NCBI GenBank assembly: GCA_021399405.1
Contig: JAAFKL010000337.1
Span: 1 to 15,111, forward strand
DNA: 15,111 bases
Direction of reading: 5' to 3'
From: Candidatus Heimdallarchaeota archaeon
Lineage (GTDB): Archaea; Asgardarchaeota; Heimdallarchaeia; Heimdallarchaeales; Kariarchaeaceae
The notes beneath the pieces were generated by a model. The model was not told the origin of the DNA and searched no databases. It saw nothing but the letters and a program-made list of their open reading frames with translations. Positions 8,529-14,160 of the stretch are shown here, in pieces. A program made the position numbers and the translations under genes. Every line of letters begins with the position of its first letter. Position 1 is the stretch's first letter.

Positions 8529-8873
8529 TTATTCCACAGGAAAATAGATCTTTGAATATTCCTTGACAGTAAAACTCACGACATGTTTGGGGACGAACCA
8601 TGTCTTGATCTCAAAATTGTGACTTCCAACCTTAGTATGTGGATCTTCAGACAATCTATTAGTTAATTCAGATTCTGAAATCATCTCGGTATCAAAAAAT
8701 AAAATTCCACCACCCTCTGCAAATGGTCCTGCAGCTAACAATAATCCCTCTTTGTTTAAATCAGACAAGAATAGCTGATGGGATAGTTGTCTTCGATTTT
8801 CCTCCTCTTCGGATTTAGGAATATAATCCTTAGATTTATTAAGTGAAACAAAAAAATATTTGTCGAAATCCAT
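8529..8873 (-). CDS. YCII (YciI-like) domain protein
   Basis: 114 residues, matching the small alpha/beta YCII fold along most of its length. The start YFFVSLNKSKDY forms the first strand. The conserved His is H32 in LSHQLFLSDLNKEGLLLAAGP, the glycine-proline turn is at 49-50, and the conserved Asp-Pro is D77-P78 in SEDPH before the last strand (FEIKTWFV). The proposed active pair His/Asp of YCII proteins is therefore kept. The biochemical role of the family is largely unsettled. A C-terminal extension of about 18 residues follows the fold. No ribosome site precedes ATG 8873, but a TATA-like TTAATTAA centred near 8900 places the transcript start on the ATG itself, so leaderless translation is likely. 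It lies 178 bases downstream of the RdhA-like gene, same strand. Confidence 0.85.
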   Translation of the reverse strand: MDFDKYFFVSLNKSKDYIPKSEEEENRRQLSHQLFLSDLNKEGLLLAAGPFAEGGGILFFDTEMISESELTNRLSEDPHTKVGSHNFEIKTWFVPKHVVSFTVKEYSKIYFPVE

Positions 8874-8895
8874 CTAATTTTTGAATATGATTCCA

Positions 8896-8904
8896 TTAAT
8901 TAAG
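8896..8904 (-). promoter_or_regulatory. TATA-like box for leaderless YCII transcript
   Basis: The minus strand reads CTTAATTAA, centred about 27 bases upstream of ATG 8873. The absence of a Shine-Dalgarno sequence agrees with leaderless translation. Confidence 0.4.
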
Positions 8905-8910
8905 AATAGA

Positions 8911-8926
8911 GTTACCATGAGGTAAC
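8911..8926. repeat. Perfect palindrome GTTACC-ATGA-GGTAAC upstream of the YCII promoter
   Basis: Six-base arms (GTTACC 8911-8916, GGTAAC 8921-8926) around a four-base spacer. It stands about seven bases upstream of the TATA-like box, the usual place for an archaeal activator site. It could also be a short hairpin at the end of the upstream RdhA-like transcript, although no T run follows it on the minus strand. Confidence 0.45.
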
Positions 8927-9051
8927 GGATATAATTAGCTGTAAATCGTTTTCACAATCAAATTTTAAATTATCAAATTATACCAAAAGGTGGACTGTAG
9001 CTAAAAAATTAAACAACTTACAATTATCAAATATGATATTCATATTATTTT

Positions 9052-10500
9052 CTAAGTTTTCTTATCTGTCCTAGTATGAATAAAGGATCGATCTTCGTCC
9101 CAAAACTCTTCAGGCTTCCGCTGTTTACCGTATCCCATAAGATGGTCGAGCTTGACCCAGAGCCGATTTAAGAAGGGCATACGTTTAATGAATACTCTAG
9201 CAATTTTATGTGACCAGTGCTTGTTTTTAGTAAAAGGGCAGGCCACAATGCAATTACTACAATCATTGCCATTTTTTGTCCAAAATTCATAGCAGGTCTC
9301 CACATTAACATACCATTTGTAGATTCCAGGATTATTTGATTTAGTTTTTCCTATCCACGTGGGATCTTTATCTGTACTAATTGAGTTGGATGGACAACTT
9401 TCAGCACATTTCATGCAAGTTCTGCAAAATTCTAAGGCACCCAGATCTATGGGTCTATCATTTGATAAAGGCATATCTGTGAAAACTTTACATAGCCGTA
9501 CATTCGAACCATATTCTTCTGTTATGAGTAATCCGTGTCTGCCGTATTGCCCTAGTCCAGCTTCAATTGCCATGGGGACGCTCAATCCAACTCCATTACC
9601 TGCCGGTATAGCTTTATAGCCTAAATTCCTAATGAATTCTGCTAAACATGATTGTATAAATGCCATTCTGGAATAACCATTCCCTGTAGCAAAGGCAGAG
9701 GGATATGCTGGTGATGATTGTAGTGCCTCCAAATCCATCTCAACGGCTATAACAATAACATTTTGAATATCTTTGGGGATTTCAATGTCTTCACCATTCC
9801 GATCTTTAGTATAAATCCAATTTGGATTAAATTTTGCAACTCCAACCTTTGCGGCACCGAAGGATTTTGCAACTTGTTTAATGACCTTGCTCATTTTGGA
9901 TGGATCATCAATCTTGTATTTTCCAATTTGTTTTTGATTGATTCCCTCATCAAATTTTGCACCCTTTGTAACATCAATATCTCCCCAAGAAAAAGCTCCA
10001 GAGAATTTGTCATGAACTGTCCAAGCAGCGGCCGATAATGCAGCTTCAACTCGTGAATAACCATTCTTCTCTTGTTCGAAAATTTGTTCATGTTCTGAAT
10101 ATATACCCTTCTGATATGCAATATATTCGGGGTCATTCATCACCCTTGCAAAAATGGTATTCTCTTGATTAAATGGAGAAAAAATTTCTGTGTCAATTAA
10201 AAATGGAATTGATTTCCAACTTTTCAAACTAACAGTTTTAAAATTATAATTACTGTCTATCGGTGTATTTCTAGGGATACCTTCAATGAATATCGCACCT
10301 AATGGGCAACTTCTTTGACATCTATTACAACCGGTACATAGCTCTTCTATAATAACAGGTTTACCATCTTGATTGAAGATAGCCGGATTATCAGGATTCC
10401 TTTTTGTTACGGGACATACTTCTAAACATTCAAAATCGCAATTATCAGGATTGCATAGTTCATAATCAATAAAAAATCGTTTTTCTAATGCTACTACCAT
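9052..10500 (-). CDS. RLI-type ferredoxin domain fused to reductive-dehalogenase-like (RdhA) iron-sulfur protein
   Basis: 482 residues in two parts. Residues 8-77 have the two-cluster layout of the ABCE1/RLI N-terminus: C16-x4-C21-x3-C25-x3-C29-P, then C55-x2-C58-x2-C61-x3-C65-P, with the matching phrases NCDFECLEVCPV and EELCTGCNRCQRSCP. Residues ~115-470 follow the RdhA pattern: SRVEAALSAAAW (149-160), GAAKVGVAKFNPNWIY (215-230), GYSRMAFIQSCLAEFIRNLG (275-294), GLGQYGRHGLLI (315-326), FTDMPLSNDRP (340-350). A ferredoxin end follows, C359-x2-C362-x2-C365-x3-C369-P and CYEFW...C414-x2-C417-x3-C421-P. Four [4Fe-4S] clusters are expected, with a corrinoid in the core by analogy. There is no Tat motif, so it should be cytoplasmic. 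RdhA and QueG share this fold, but the CYEFW and LDHLMGYG features favour RdhA. ATG 10500 follows AGGAG at about ten bases. The substrate need not be an organohalide. Confidence 0.9.
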   Translation of the reverse strand: MVVALEKRFFIDYELCNPDNCDFECLEVCPVTKRNPDNPAIFNQDGKPVIIEELCTGCNRCQRSCPLGAIFIEGIPRNTPIDSNYNFKTVSLKSWKSIPFLIDTEIFSPFNQENTIFARVMNDPEYIAYQKGIYSEHEQIFEQEKNGYSRVEAALSAAAWTVHDKFSGAFSWGDIDVTKGAKFDEGINQKQIGKYKIDDPSKMSKVIKQVAKSFGAAKVGVAKFNPNWIYTKDRNGEDIEIPKDIQNVIVIAVEMDLEALQSSPAYPSAFATGNGYSRMAFIQSCLAEFIRNLGYKAIPAGNGVGLSVPMAIEAGLGQYGRHGLLITEEYGSNVRLCKVFTDMPLSNDRPIDLGALEFCRTCMKCAESCPSNSISTDKDPTWIGKTKSNNPGIYKWYVNVETCYEFWTKNGNDCSNCIVACPFTKNKHWSHKIARVFIKRMPFLNRLWVKLDHLMGYGKQRKPEEFWDEDRSFIHTRTDKKT

Positions 10501-10619
10501 CTATACGTATCTCCTGCATTACTCCAATTTTTCATTAAGAGGTGGAGTTGAATAATACTTGCTTTAACTAATGAATGTATACTAATTTTAATGAAAATAC
10601 TGCAATCCTCAATTAACAT

Positions 10620-10814
10620 TTACCTTGTAAAAATGTCGTAGTAAAAAAGCGCATAATAGAACAATACTGTGAGCATGGATACAAATGTTGCGATCGCTAG
10701 GAAAGAAACACCTGTAAGATATGCACCACCCAATATTTTGTCCATTTTGGTTGCGACTTTGTATTCATAGGGATTCTCTGAAATTTCATTTGTTTTGTTG
10801 TTTAGTGTACTCAT
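10620..10814 (-). CDS. Small membrane protein, 64 residues
   Basis: Not recognised as a known family. A polar N-terminus of about 25 residues is followed by one very long hydrophobic stretch (about 28-60, GAYLTGVSFLAIATFVSMLT and onward), which may be one long helix or a tight hairpin, and a short DIFTR end. No Cys or His. ATG 10814 has a good AGGA site (CAGGAATAACT before the ATG), which makes it a real gene more likely than chance. It lies 119 bases upstream of the RdhA-like gene, same strand. Classical RdhA enzymes are anchored by a small RdhB membrane protein encoded beside them; this protein has no visible RdhB similarity, so an anchor role is only a possibility. Confidence 0.65.
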   Translation of the reverse strand: MSTLNNKTNEISENPYEYKVATKMDKILGGAYLTGVSFLAIATFVSMLTVLFYYALFYYDIFTR

Positions 10815-10942
10815 AGTTATTCCTGTTTATAAATTCAACTTTGTATCTATTAAGTCTATTTAATTAAACAAAATCGCCAAACATCAAAAAGGGGATTGTA
10901 TCAGTGTTTTTTACAATTTTTGGATTTTTGATAACTATTGTG

Positions 10943-10966
10943 TTATTAACATTACGTTAACAACTA
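10943..10966. repeat. Copy A of a 24-base promoter-distal box
   Basis: TTATTAACAT, four variable bases (TACG), then TTAACAACTA. The same two ten-base halves with the same spacing occur at 11846-11869. This copy lies 129 bases upstream of the start of the 64-residue membrane protein. Each copy contains two TTAACA-like words, so a dimeric regulator binding direct repeats is one reading. Confidence 0.45.
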
Positions 10967-10971
10967 AACAT

Positions 10972-11206
10972 CTAATCTGTTTTTACTAATTTTAATTGGA
11001 ACCTAAAGTTTGCAAGCCATCTAACTGCATCTGTTTCCATTTTTTTAACACTCTATGACCTTTAGGTTCTCATGTAATTTTTGATCAAACAAATCCATCC
11101 AAGAAATTTCTCGTTTAGCTTCCAGCTTTCTTATCCAATCCTTAATTTCAGATGTACTGGGATGGTTTTCCCTATGTTTGGAAATATTAAAGAAATCCTG
11201 AATAAT
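10972..11206 (-). pseudogene. Out-of-frame continuation of the basic protein gene (apparent frameshifts)
   Basis: Downstream of residue 94 of the protein starting at 11487, the better coding frame switches. From 11206 to a TAA at 11045 the other minus-strand frame gives 53 residues of ordinary protein-like sequence (for example STSEIKDWIRKLEAKREISW, MDLFDQKLHENLKVIEC). Right after that stop, at a TTAAAAAAA tract, the first frame resumes with SVKKMETDAVRWLANFRF and ends at a TAG at 10972. Two one-base changes, near 11206 and in or beside the A7 tract near 11047, would join the three pieces into one protein of about 170 residues. Either the gene is decaying or the assembly has two indels. The alternative is that the protein really ends at 11131 and these frames are chance, but codon pattern and composition argue against that. 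Confidence 0.55.
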
Positions 11207-11487
11207 TCATCTAAGAGCGTAATCACATAGTCTATCTTTGCCAATGTAGGCATTTTCGCCATATCTATTAGCTGAATCATATTTGCAACATAATCGGTCG
11301 CTAACACTGGAATATTTAATTGAGGACTTGATTCAGAATTATGTACATTAGTGGCAGGAAGATTGTCAATTAGTTTCTTGAATTCATTATACTCGTTTGA
11401 GGACCTCAATTTTGAATGTCGTTTTCTGATATGATGCTTTTTCATATGTGTTGATTTGTGTAATTTTTGATTTTTATCTTGTTTCAT
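11131..11487 (-). CDS. Basic-tailed small protein of unknown function, probably truncated by frameshift
   Basis: As read, 118 residues. The first 30 residues are strongly basic and histidine-rich (KKHHIRKRHSKLR), followed by a helical region (NEYNEFKKLIDNLP) and a hydrophobic helix around 62-94 (VLATDYVANMIQLIDMAKMP, KIDYVITLLDE). The last 24 residues (from LFRISLIF to LKLRIG) look unlike the rest, and the natural continuation lies in another frame. ATG 11487 starts 15 bases after the stop of the 68-residue membrane protein, so the two are very likely co-transcribed. The basic N-terminus suggests contact with nucleic acid or acidic lipid. No family recognised. Confidence 0.6.
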   Translation of the reverse strand: MKQDKNQKLHKSTHMKKHHIRKRHSKLRSSNEYNEFKKLIDNLPATNVHNSESSPQLNIPVLATDYVANMIQLIDMAKMPTLAKIDYVITLLDELFRISLIFPNIGKTIPVHLKLRIG

Positions 11488-11502
11488 TGACTTTACCCAA
11501 TT

Positions 11503-11709
11503 TTACATTCCAGGGATGTTCATAAAGAAGAAATAGATTGAGATTAACCAGACGAGCATGAAAACTGGAAGAAATATCGTTGTAAATACTCCAATATATA
11601 ATTTTTTCCAAAAACAGGTTTCACATCCTGTAAATAAATCTTTAATGCTGACGGTAGGTTGATCTTGAAATATTGGTTGGTTGCTAATTTTTTTAGTTAT
11701 ACGACTCAT
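11503..11709 (-). CDS. Small single-pass membrane protein with CxxC, 68 residues
   Basis: A polar 35-residue N-terminus ending in a GCETC motif (C29, C32) directly before KK and one transmembrane helix (about 37-62, IGVFTTIFLPVFMLVWLISI), then a short end. The basic residues before the helix place the CxxC on the cytoplasmic side, where it could bind metal or act as a thiol pair. ATG 11709 follows AAGGA at five to six bases, a good ribosome site. Transcribed with the basic protein gene 15 bases downstream. Copy B of the 24-base box stands 137 bases upstream. No family recognised. Confidence 0.65.
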   Translation of the reverse strand: MSRITKKISNQPIFQDQPTVSIKDLFTGCETCFWKKLYIGVFTTIFLPVFMLVWLISIYFFFMNIPGM

Positions 11710-11845
11710 ACAAATCCTTAGGATATAATTTTGCTTTAGAATTATTAAATGCTATTAATTATTCCCAAGTACAGCTCTGCAAAGTGAAGAAATATAATAT
11801 TCTTTCTAAAAAATGTATTTTCCCACTATTTTTGTTAATATTTTA

Positions 11846-11869
11846 TTATTAACATATTATTAACAACTA
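11846..11869. repeat. Copy B of the 24-base promoter-distal box
   Basis: TTATTAACAT, four variable bases (ATTA), then TTAACAACTA: 20 of 24 positions identical to 10943-10966 with equal spacing, and similarity continues weakly for about 20 bases toward the gene. It lies 137 bases upstream of ATG 11709, close to the 129 bases of copy A. The exact word ATTATTAACAA occurs again at 12191-12201. Confidence 0.45.
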
Positions 11870-11947
11870 GAAATCAAAAAAATAAAAACAAATTTTTGAT
11901 TTACCATCGATTTATGATACAATAGATTATGTTTATCGTGAAAAATA

Positions 11948-12025
11948 AAAAAGAAGGATTGGGCTTAGAATTCGACCAGGTGGAAACAGTCTAAACCTTT
12001 TCTAAATACTCCAATTCTTCTTTTT
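11948..12025 (+). ncRNA. Candidate structured RNA or bidirectional terminator hairpin
   Basis: A 15-pair stem closes this element: AAAAAGAAGGATTGG (11948-11962) pairs with CCAATTCTTCTTTTT (12011-12025), with a single G-T wobble. The 48-base interior is less AT-rich than its surroundings and can form GAC/GTC (11974-11976 / 11989-11991) and a TG-GAAA-CA tip (11981-11988). The A-rich left arm and T-rich right arm give a T run at the 3' end on both strands, so a terminator is the simpler explanation; a small RNA is the other. No known RNA family (tRNA, SRP, RNase P, C/D box) was recognised in it. Confidence 0.4.
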
Positions 12026-12287
12026 AGGATTCATTTGGATCCTATTTGGGCGAATTATGGTTTTATCGAGGTTTATAATAATGACCGCAATTCATAGAAC
12101 CTATTCTATTTATACTTATTATACTTAACTATCGTAAAATTAATTTTCTCAATTTTTGTTTTTTATTTTATGCTTTTACGTTAAATGTGTATTATTAACA
12201 ACATATTAATATCAGTAAAGTGATGCAACAACTCTTTGGAATTAACATTCTCAAGTTCACTGAAATTATTCTTCTTAAGTTGAAGTA

Positions 12288-12383
12288 ATAATTACCCAAA
12301 ATATGTGATATCAACATAATATATCTCGCTCAATCATTTGCCAATTTGACTGGATAAGTAATTACGAATACATGGGTAATTAT
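12288..12383. repeat. 11-base inverted repeat with 74-base loop
   Basis: ATAATTACCCA (12288-12298) and TGGGTAATTAT (12373-12383) are exact reverse complements. The enclosed segment is AT-rich with no gene. It could be a weak structured RNA, a regulator site pair or a remnant of a tiny mobile element; in sequence this AT-rich it may also be chance. Confidence 0.3.
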
Positions 12384-12516
12384 GCTATTGTAAGGTATAA
12401 CTATCCATTTATTTACAAAATTTCAATAATCCTTTTTACAGACCCGTGCGCGGACTTATACAGAATCAAGAATAAATCATTTGATAGAATTAAACCGTAT
12501 ACAAAGGTGATGCCAT

Positions 12517-12759
12517 TTGAAAAAAACCCGAACTCCAATACCAATGAATCAACCAAAGATAACAAACCTGACAGAATCCGTTAGATCTCGATTATTATTC
12601 CTTTTGTGGTTTGTTTTCTTATTTATTTATTTTATTTTTTATTTCCTTACATGCCGAATATGCCAGTTCTTATTACGTAAGACTAAGCAAATATGGAATG
12701 CATGGGTAGAGACAATGGGGAAAGCAAGATATCCATATTTCCCTTATTATATGTATTGA
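12517..12759 (+). CDS. Small single-pass membrane protein with CxxC, 80 residues
   Basis: TTG start supported by a strong ribosome site, AAAGGTGAT, six bases upstream. The protein has a basic N-terminus, one hydrophobic helix (about 26-45, LLFLLWFVFLFIYFIFYFLT), a CRIC motif (C46, C49) immediately after it, a basic stretch LLRKTKQ, and an aromatic tail rich in Tyr and Pro. Both flanks are basic, so orientation is unclear. It resembles the 68-residue protein at 11503-11709 only in plan (short, one helix, CxxC next to the membrane), not in sequence. An out-of-frame alternative (12372-12584) lacks a ribosome site. No family recognised. Confidence 0.55.
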   Translation: MKKTRTPIPMNQPKITNLTESVRSRLLFLLWFVFLFIYFIFYFLTCRICQFLLRKTKQIWNAWVETMGKARYPYFPYYMY

Positions 12760-12898
12760 ATAATATATAGAGTAAATTGATTGAACGGATACAATACTAA
12801 TTGAATTTCATTAGCTTATTGAGCTTAATTTATGTCAATTGATAGTTTGAATATAATGCTTGAAAAAATAAATACACAGAACTCATATTAGTGTTTTA

Positions 12899-12909
12899 CT
12901 TTAAATATC
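12899..12909 (+). promoter_or_regulatory. TATA-like promoter of the zinc-protein gene
   Basis: CTTTAAATATC, centred about 37 bases before ATG 12941. A start near 12931 would give a ten-base leader that begins at the GAGGTGA ribosome site (12931-12937). Confidence 0.4.
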
Positions 12910-12940
12910 ACGATGACCATTAATTAAGCAGAGGTGAAAT

Positions 12941-13144
12941 ATGCTCGCTGTAACTAAGCAACATCTAAAATGTGAATTTTGTGGTAAAGTGGGTGTCGAT
13001 TGCCAACCATGTCAATTCTGTATGAAAATTGTTTGTGTGGGTGATGCTCATTATTTGCCCACGAGAGAACAAACTATCTACGGGTACAAGAACAAAGTTC
13101 TACGAGTTTGCCCTGAATGTACTCCAACTAGGAGATTAAGATAG
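12941..13144 (+). CDS. Small treble-clef/AN1-like zinc-binding protein, 67 residues
   Basis: Nearly the whole protein is one zinc-binding unit. The ligand candidates are C11-x2-C14, C24-x2-C27, C32, H37 and C57-x2-C60, with an extra C21. The order CxxC, x9, CxxC, x4, C, x4, H resembles the first part of AN1 fingers (CxxC-x(9-12)-CxxC-x4-C-x2-H) and other cross-brace folds, but the last pair is CxxC rather than the AN1 HxC. Two zinc ions are expected. A basic tail TRRLR follows. ATG 12941 has an excellent GAGGTGA site. AN1 proteins in eukaryotes work with ubiquitin and chaperones; in archaea small proteins of this kind are mostly uncharacterised, so the role (nucleic acid, protein or metal handling) is open. 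Confidence 0.8.
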   Translation: MLAVTKQHLKCEFCGKVGVDCQPCQFCMKIVCVGDAHYLPTREQTIYGYKNKVLRVCPECTPTRRLR

Positions 13145-13278
13145 TTTATACAATCTTATACCCTTGTTCAATAGTAGATAACTAGAATCTCAATGTTCAA
13201 ATCAATAAACTTGCTGAACACCAATTTTAGCATATAGATAGAGAGTCTCTTTAATTAACTTGAGCATCAAGAACCCCT

Positions 13279-13298
13279 ACTTACATTCCAATGTAAGT
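13279..13298. repeat. Perfect palindrome with 9-base arms upstream of the 13363 gene
   Basis: ACTTACATT (13279-13287) and AATGTAAGT (13290-13298) are exact reverse complements with a two-base centre. The site lies 65 bases before ATG 13363 and just upstream of TATA-like stretches (TTTAAAG near 13306, CTATAATAATAG near 13321), a position expected for a dimeric transcription regulator. As a hairpin its two-base loop is too small to be favoured. Confidence 0.45.
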
Positions 13299-13362
13299 GT
13301 ATCATTTAAAGTAATTAATGCTATAATAATAGTGTAGTGAAATCTACAGAAGGAAGATTAAA

Positions 13363-13857
13363 ATGGCTTGCACACATAAACATAACATAACTGAAGAACG
13401 TGGAAATAATCAAATAGAAACTTTAATTGAAGATATATATCTTCTACCAAATATTTCCAAATTAGAGATGATAGAGATTAATTTAATAGATTATGAAAGA
13501 TATAGCCTTCTTCTCGCGGAGAGATTCTCCCAGTTTTCAACAGAAGGTGCATTTCTAGAGGGTACAATCTATTTACAGCTACATGATGATGACCTTCCAG
13601 ATTTTTATTCAATTTTTTATACAATCGCTGAAATTACTGGAAGTTATGATGTCATTGAAAGTATAAGTGCAGTTTTGCGAATTGAGATAAATACAAAAAT
13701 TGTTGAATATGTTGTAGAATTAATAGGGGATCATAAATTACCAAGATTACTAGATGTAAGTGATATGTCATGTTATTTTGTTATCTTAAATTATCTATCT
13801 ATTAAATGGTTAAATTCTCGAAATGAATTAATTTCAAAGTCTCACAGTTTATTATGA
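13363..13857 (+). CDS. Protein of unknown function, 164 residues
   Basis: Not recognised. The start MACTHKHN offers Cys and His residues (C3, H5, H7) that could bind metal. The rest alternates helices and strands without membrane segments: an acidic region (LIEDIYLLPNISKLEMIEIN), then YERYSLLLAERFSQF, a strand-like GTIYLQLHDDDLPD (67-80), and helices to the end. It is a complete soluble protein with a composition typical of the neighbours. ATG 13363 follows GAAGGAAG at about seven bases. A palindrome (13279-13298) upstream suggests dedicated regulation. It is 218 bases from the zinc-protein gene and so probably a separate transcript. Confidence 0.7.
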   Translation: MACTHKHNITEERGNNQIETLIEDIYLLPNISKLEMIEINLIDYERYSLLLAERFSQFSTEGAFLEGTIYLQLHDDDLPDFYSIFYTIAEITGSYDVIESISAVLRIEINTKIVEYVVELIGDHKLPRLLDVSDMSCYFVILNYLSIKWLNSRNELISKSHSLL

Positions 13858-13871
13858 AAACTATTGAATTT

Positions 13872-14109
13872 TTATTTCAATCGTCTAATAAATATACTTG
13901 AATATCTCTCGCAATCTTGTGTTAACAGATATTCATGACCCATCTTTTCTACACATAAAGGTATGAGAAAAATGGCTTCATCATTACAACATAGTATTTC
14001 AACAATTTGACCAATTTTGATTTTACCAATTGCGCTCTTTGCTGCAATTATTGTACAATCCGAACAATTGAGAGTCTGCTTGTATAATACTTATGATTGG
14101 TTTACTCAA
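13872..14109 (-). pseudogene. TusA/SirA-like sulfur-carrier gene lacking an in-frame start
   Basis: A minus-strand frame from 14090 to a TAA at 13872 gives 72 residues with the complete TusA plan: strand KQTLNCSD, the sulfur-carrying helix starting at a Cys (CTIIAAK), GQIVEILCCND, the second helix LCVEKMGHEYL, and the end strands IFIRRLK. TusA proteins carry persulfide on the Cys of a CPxP motif; here the Cys remains (residue 12) but both prolines are replaced (Thr, Ile) and the preceding turn is two residues shorter. The frame has a TAA directly upstream and no ATG, GTG or TTG before the fold. TTG 14109 in the neighbouring frame would supply SKPIISI if one base were removed between 14081 and 14109. 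So it is either a decaying gene, an assembly indel, or a non-standard start. It is divergent from the CGGC gene, which also handles thiols or metals. Confidence 0.65.
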
Positions 14110-14160
14110 GTATAAATAAAATTTAAAGAGAAATCGATGATATATTAGTTGGTAATAATA

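Larger units (their letters stand above)
11710..12516. other. Long AT-rich intergenic region with hairpin and repeats
   Basis: About 800 bases without a convincing gene, between the minus-strand membrane protein and the plus-strand one at 12517. It contains copy B of the 24-base box (11846-11869), a 78-base hairpin element (11948-12025), a related word ATTATTAACAA at 12191-12201, and an 11-base inverted repeat (12288-12298 / 12373-12383). Open frames here are short, overlap each other and lack ribosome sites. The promoters of the flanking divergent genes must lie at its two ends. Confidence 0.5.

Noticed and set aside
9359..10136. Open frames opposite or out of frame within the RdhA-like gene
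   Set aside because: Shadows of a gene with full cysteine motifs; their sequences show no domain.
9052..10500. Reading the RdhA-like protein as epoxyqueuosine reductase (QueG)
   Set aside because: The two share a fold, but the CYEFW and late LDHLMGYG features, the spacing of the second cluster and the RLI-like head fit RdhA better; not fully excluded.
10999..11069. Ten-base inverted repeat GAACCTAAAG / CTTTAGGTTC with 51-base loop
   Set aside because: It falls inside the probable coding parts of the frameshifted gene and the loop is long; likely chance.
11929..11994. 21-codon open frame (starts MFIVKNKKEG) overlapping the hairpin element
   Set aside because: Too short, no ribosome site, and the same bases form the left arm of a strong stem; kept only as a note.
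12372..12584. Open frame of 70 codons overlapping the start of the small membrane protein
   Set aside because: No ribosome site, no recognisable domain, and it overlaps in another frame a gene with a strong AAAGGTGAT site.
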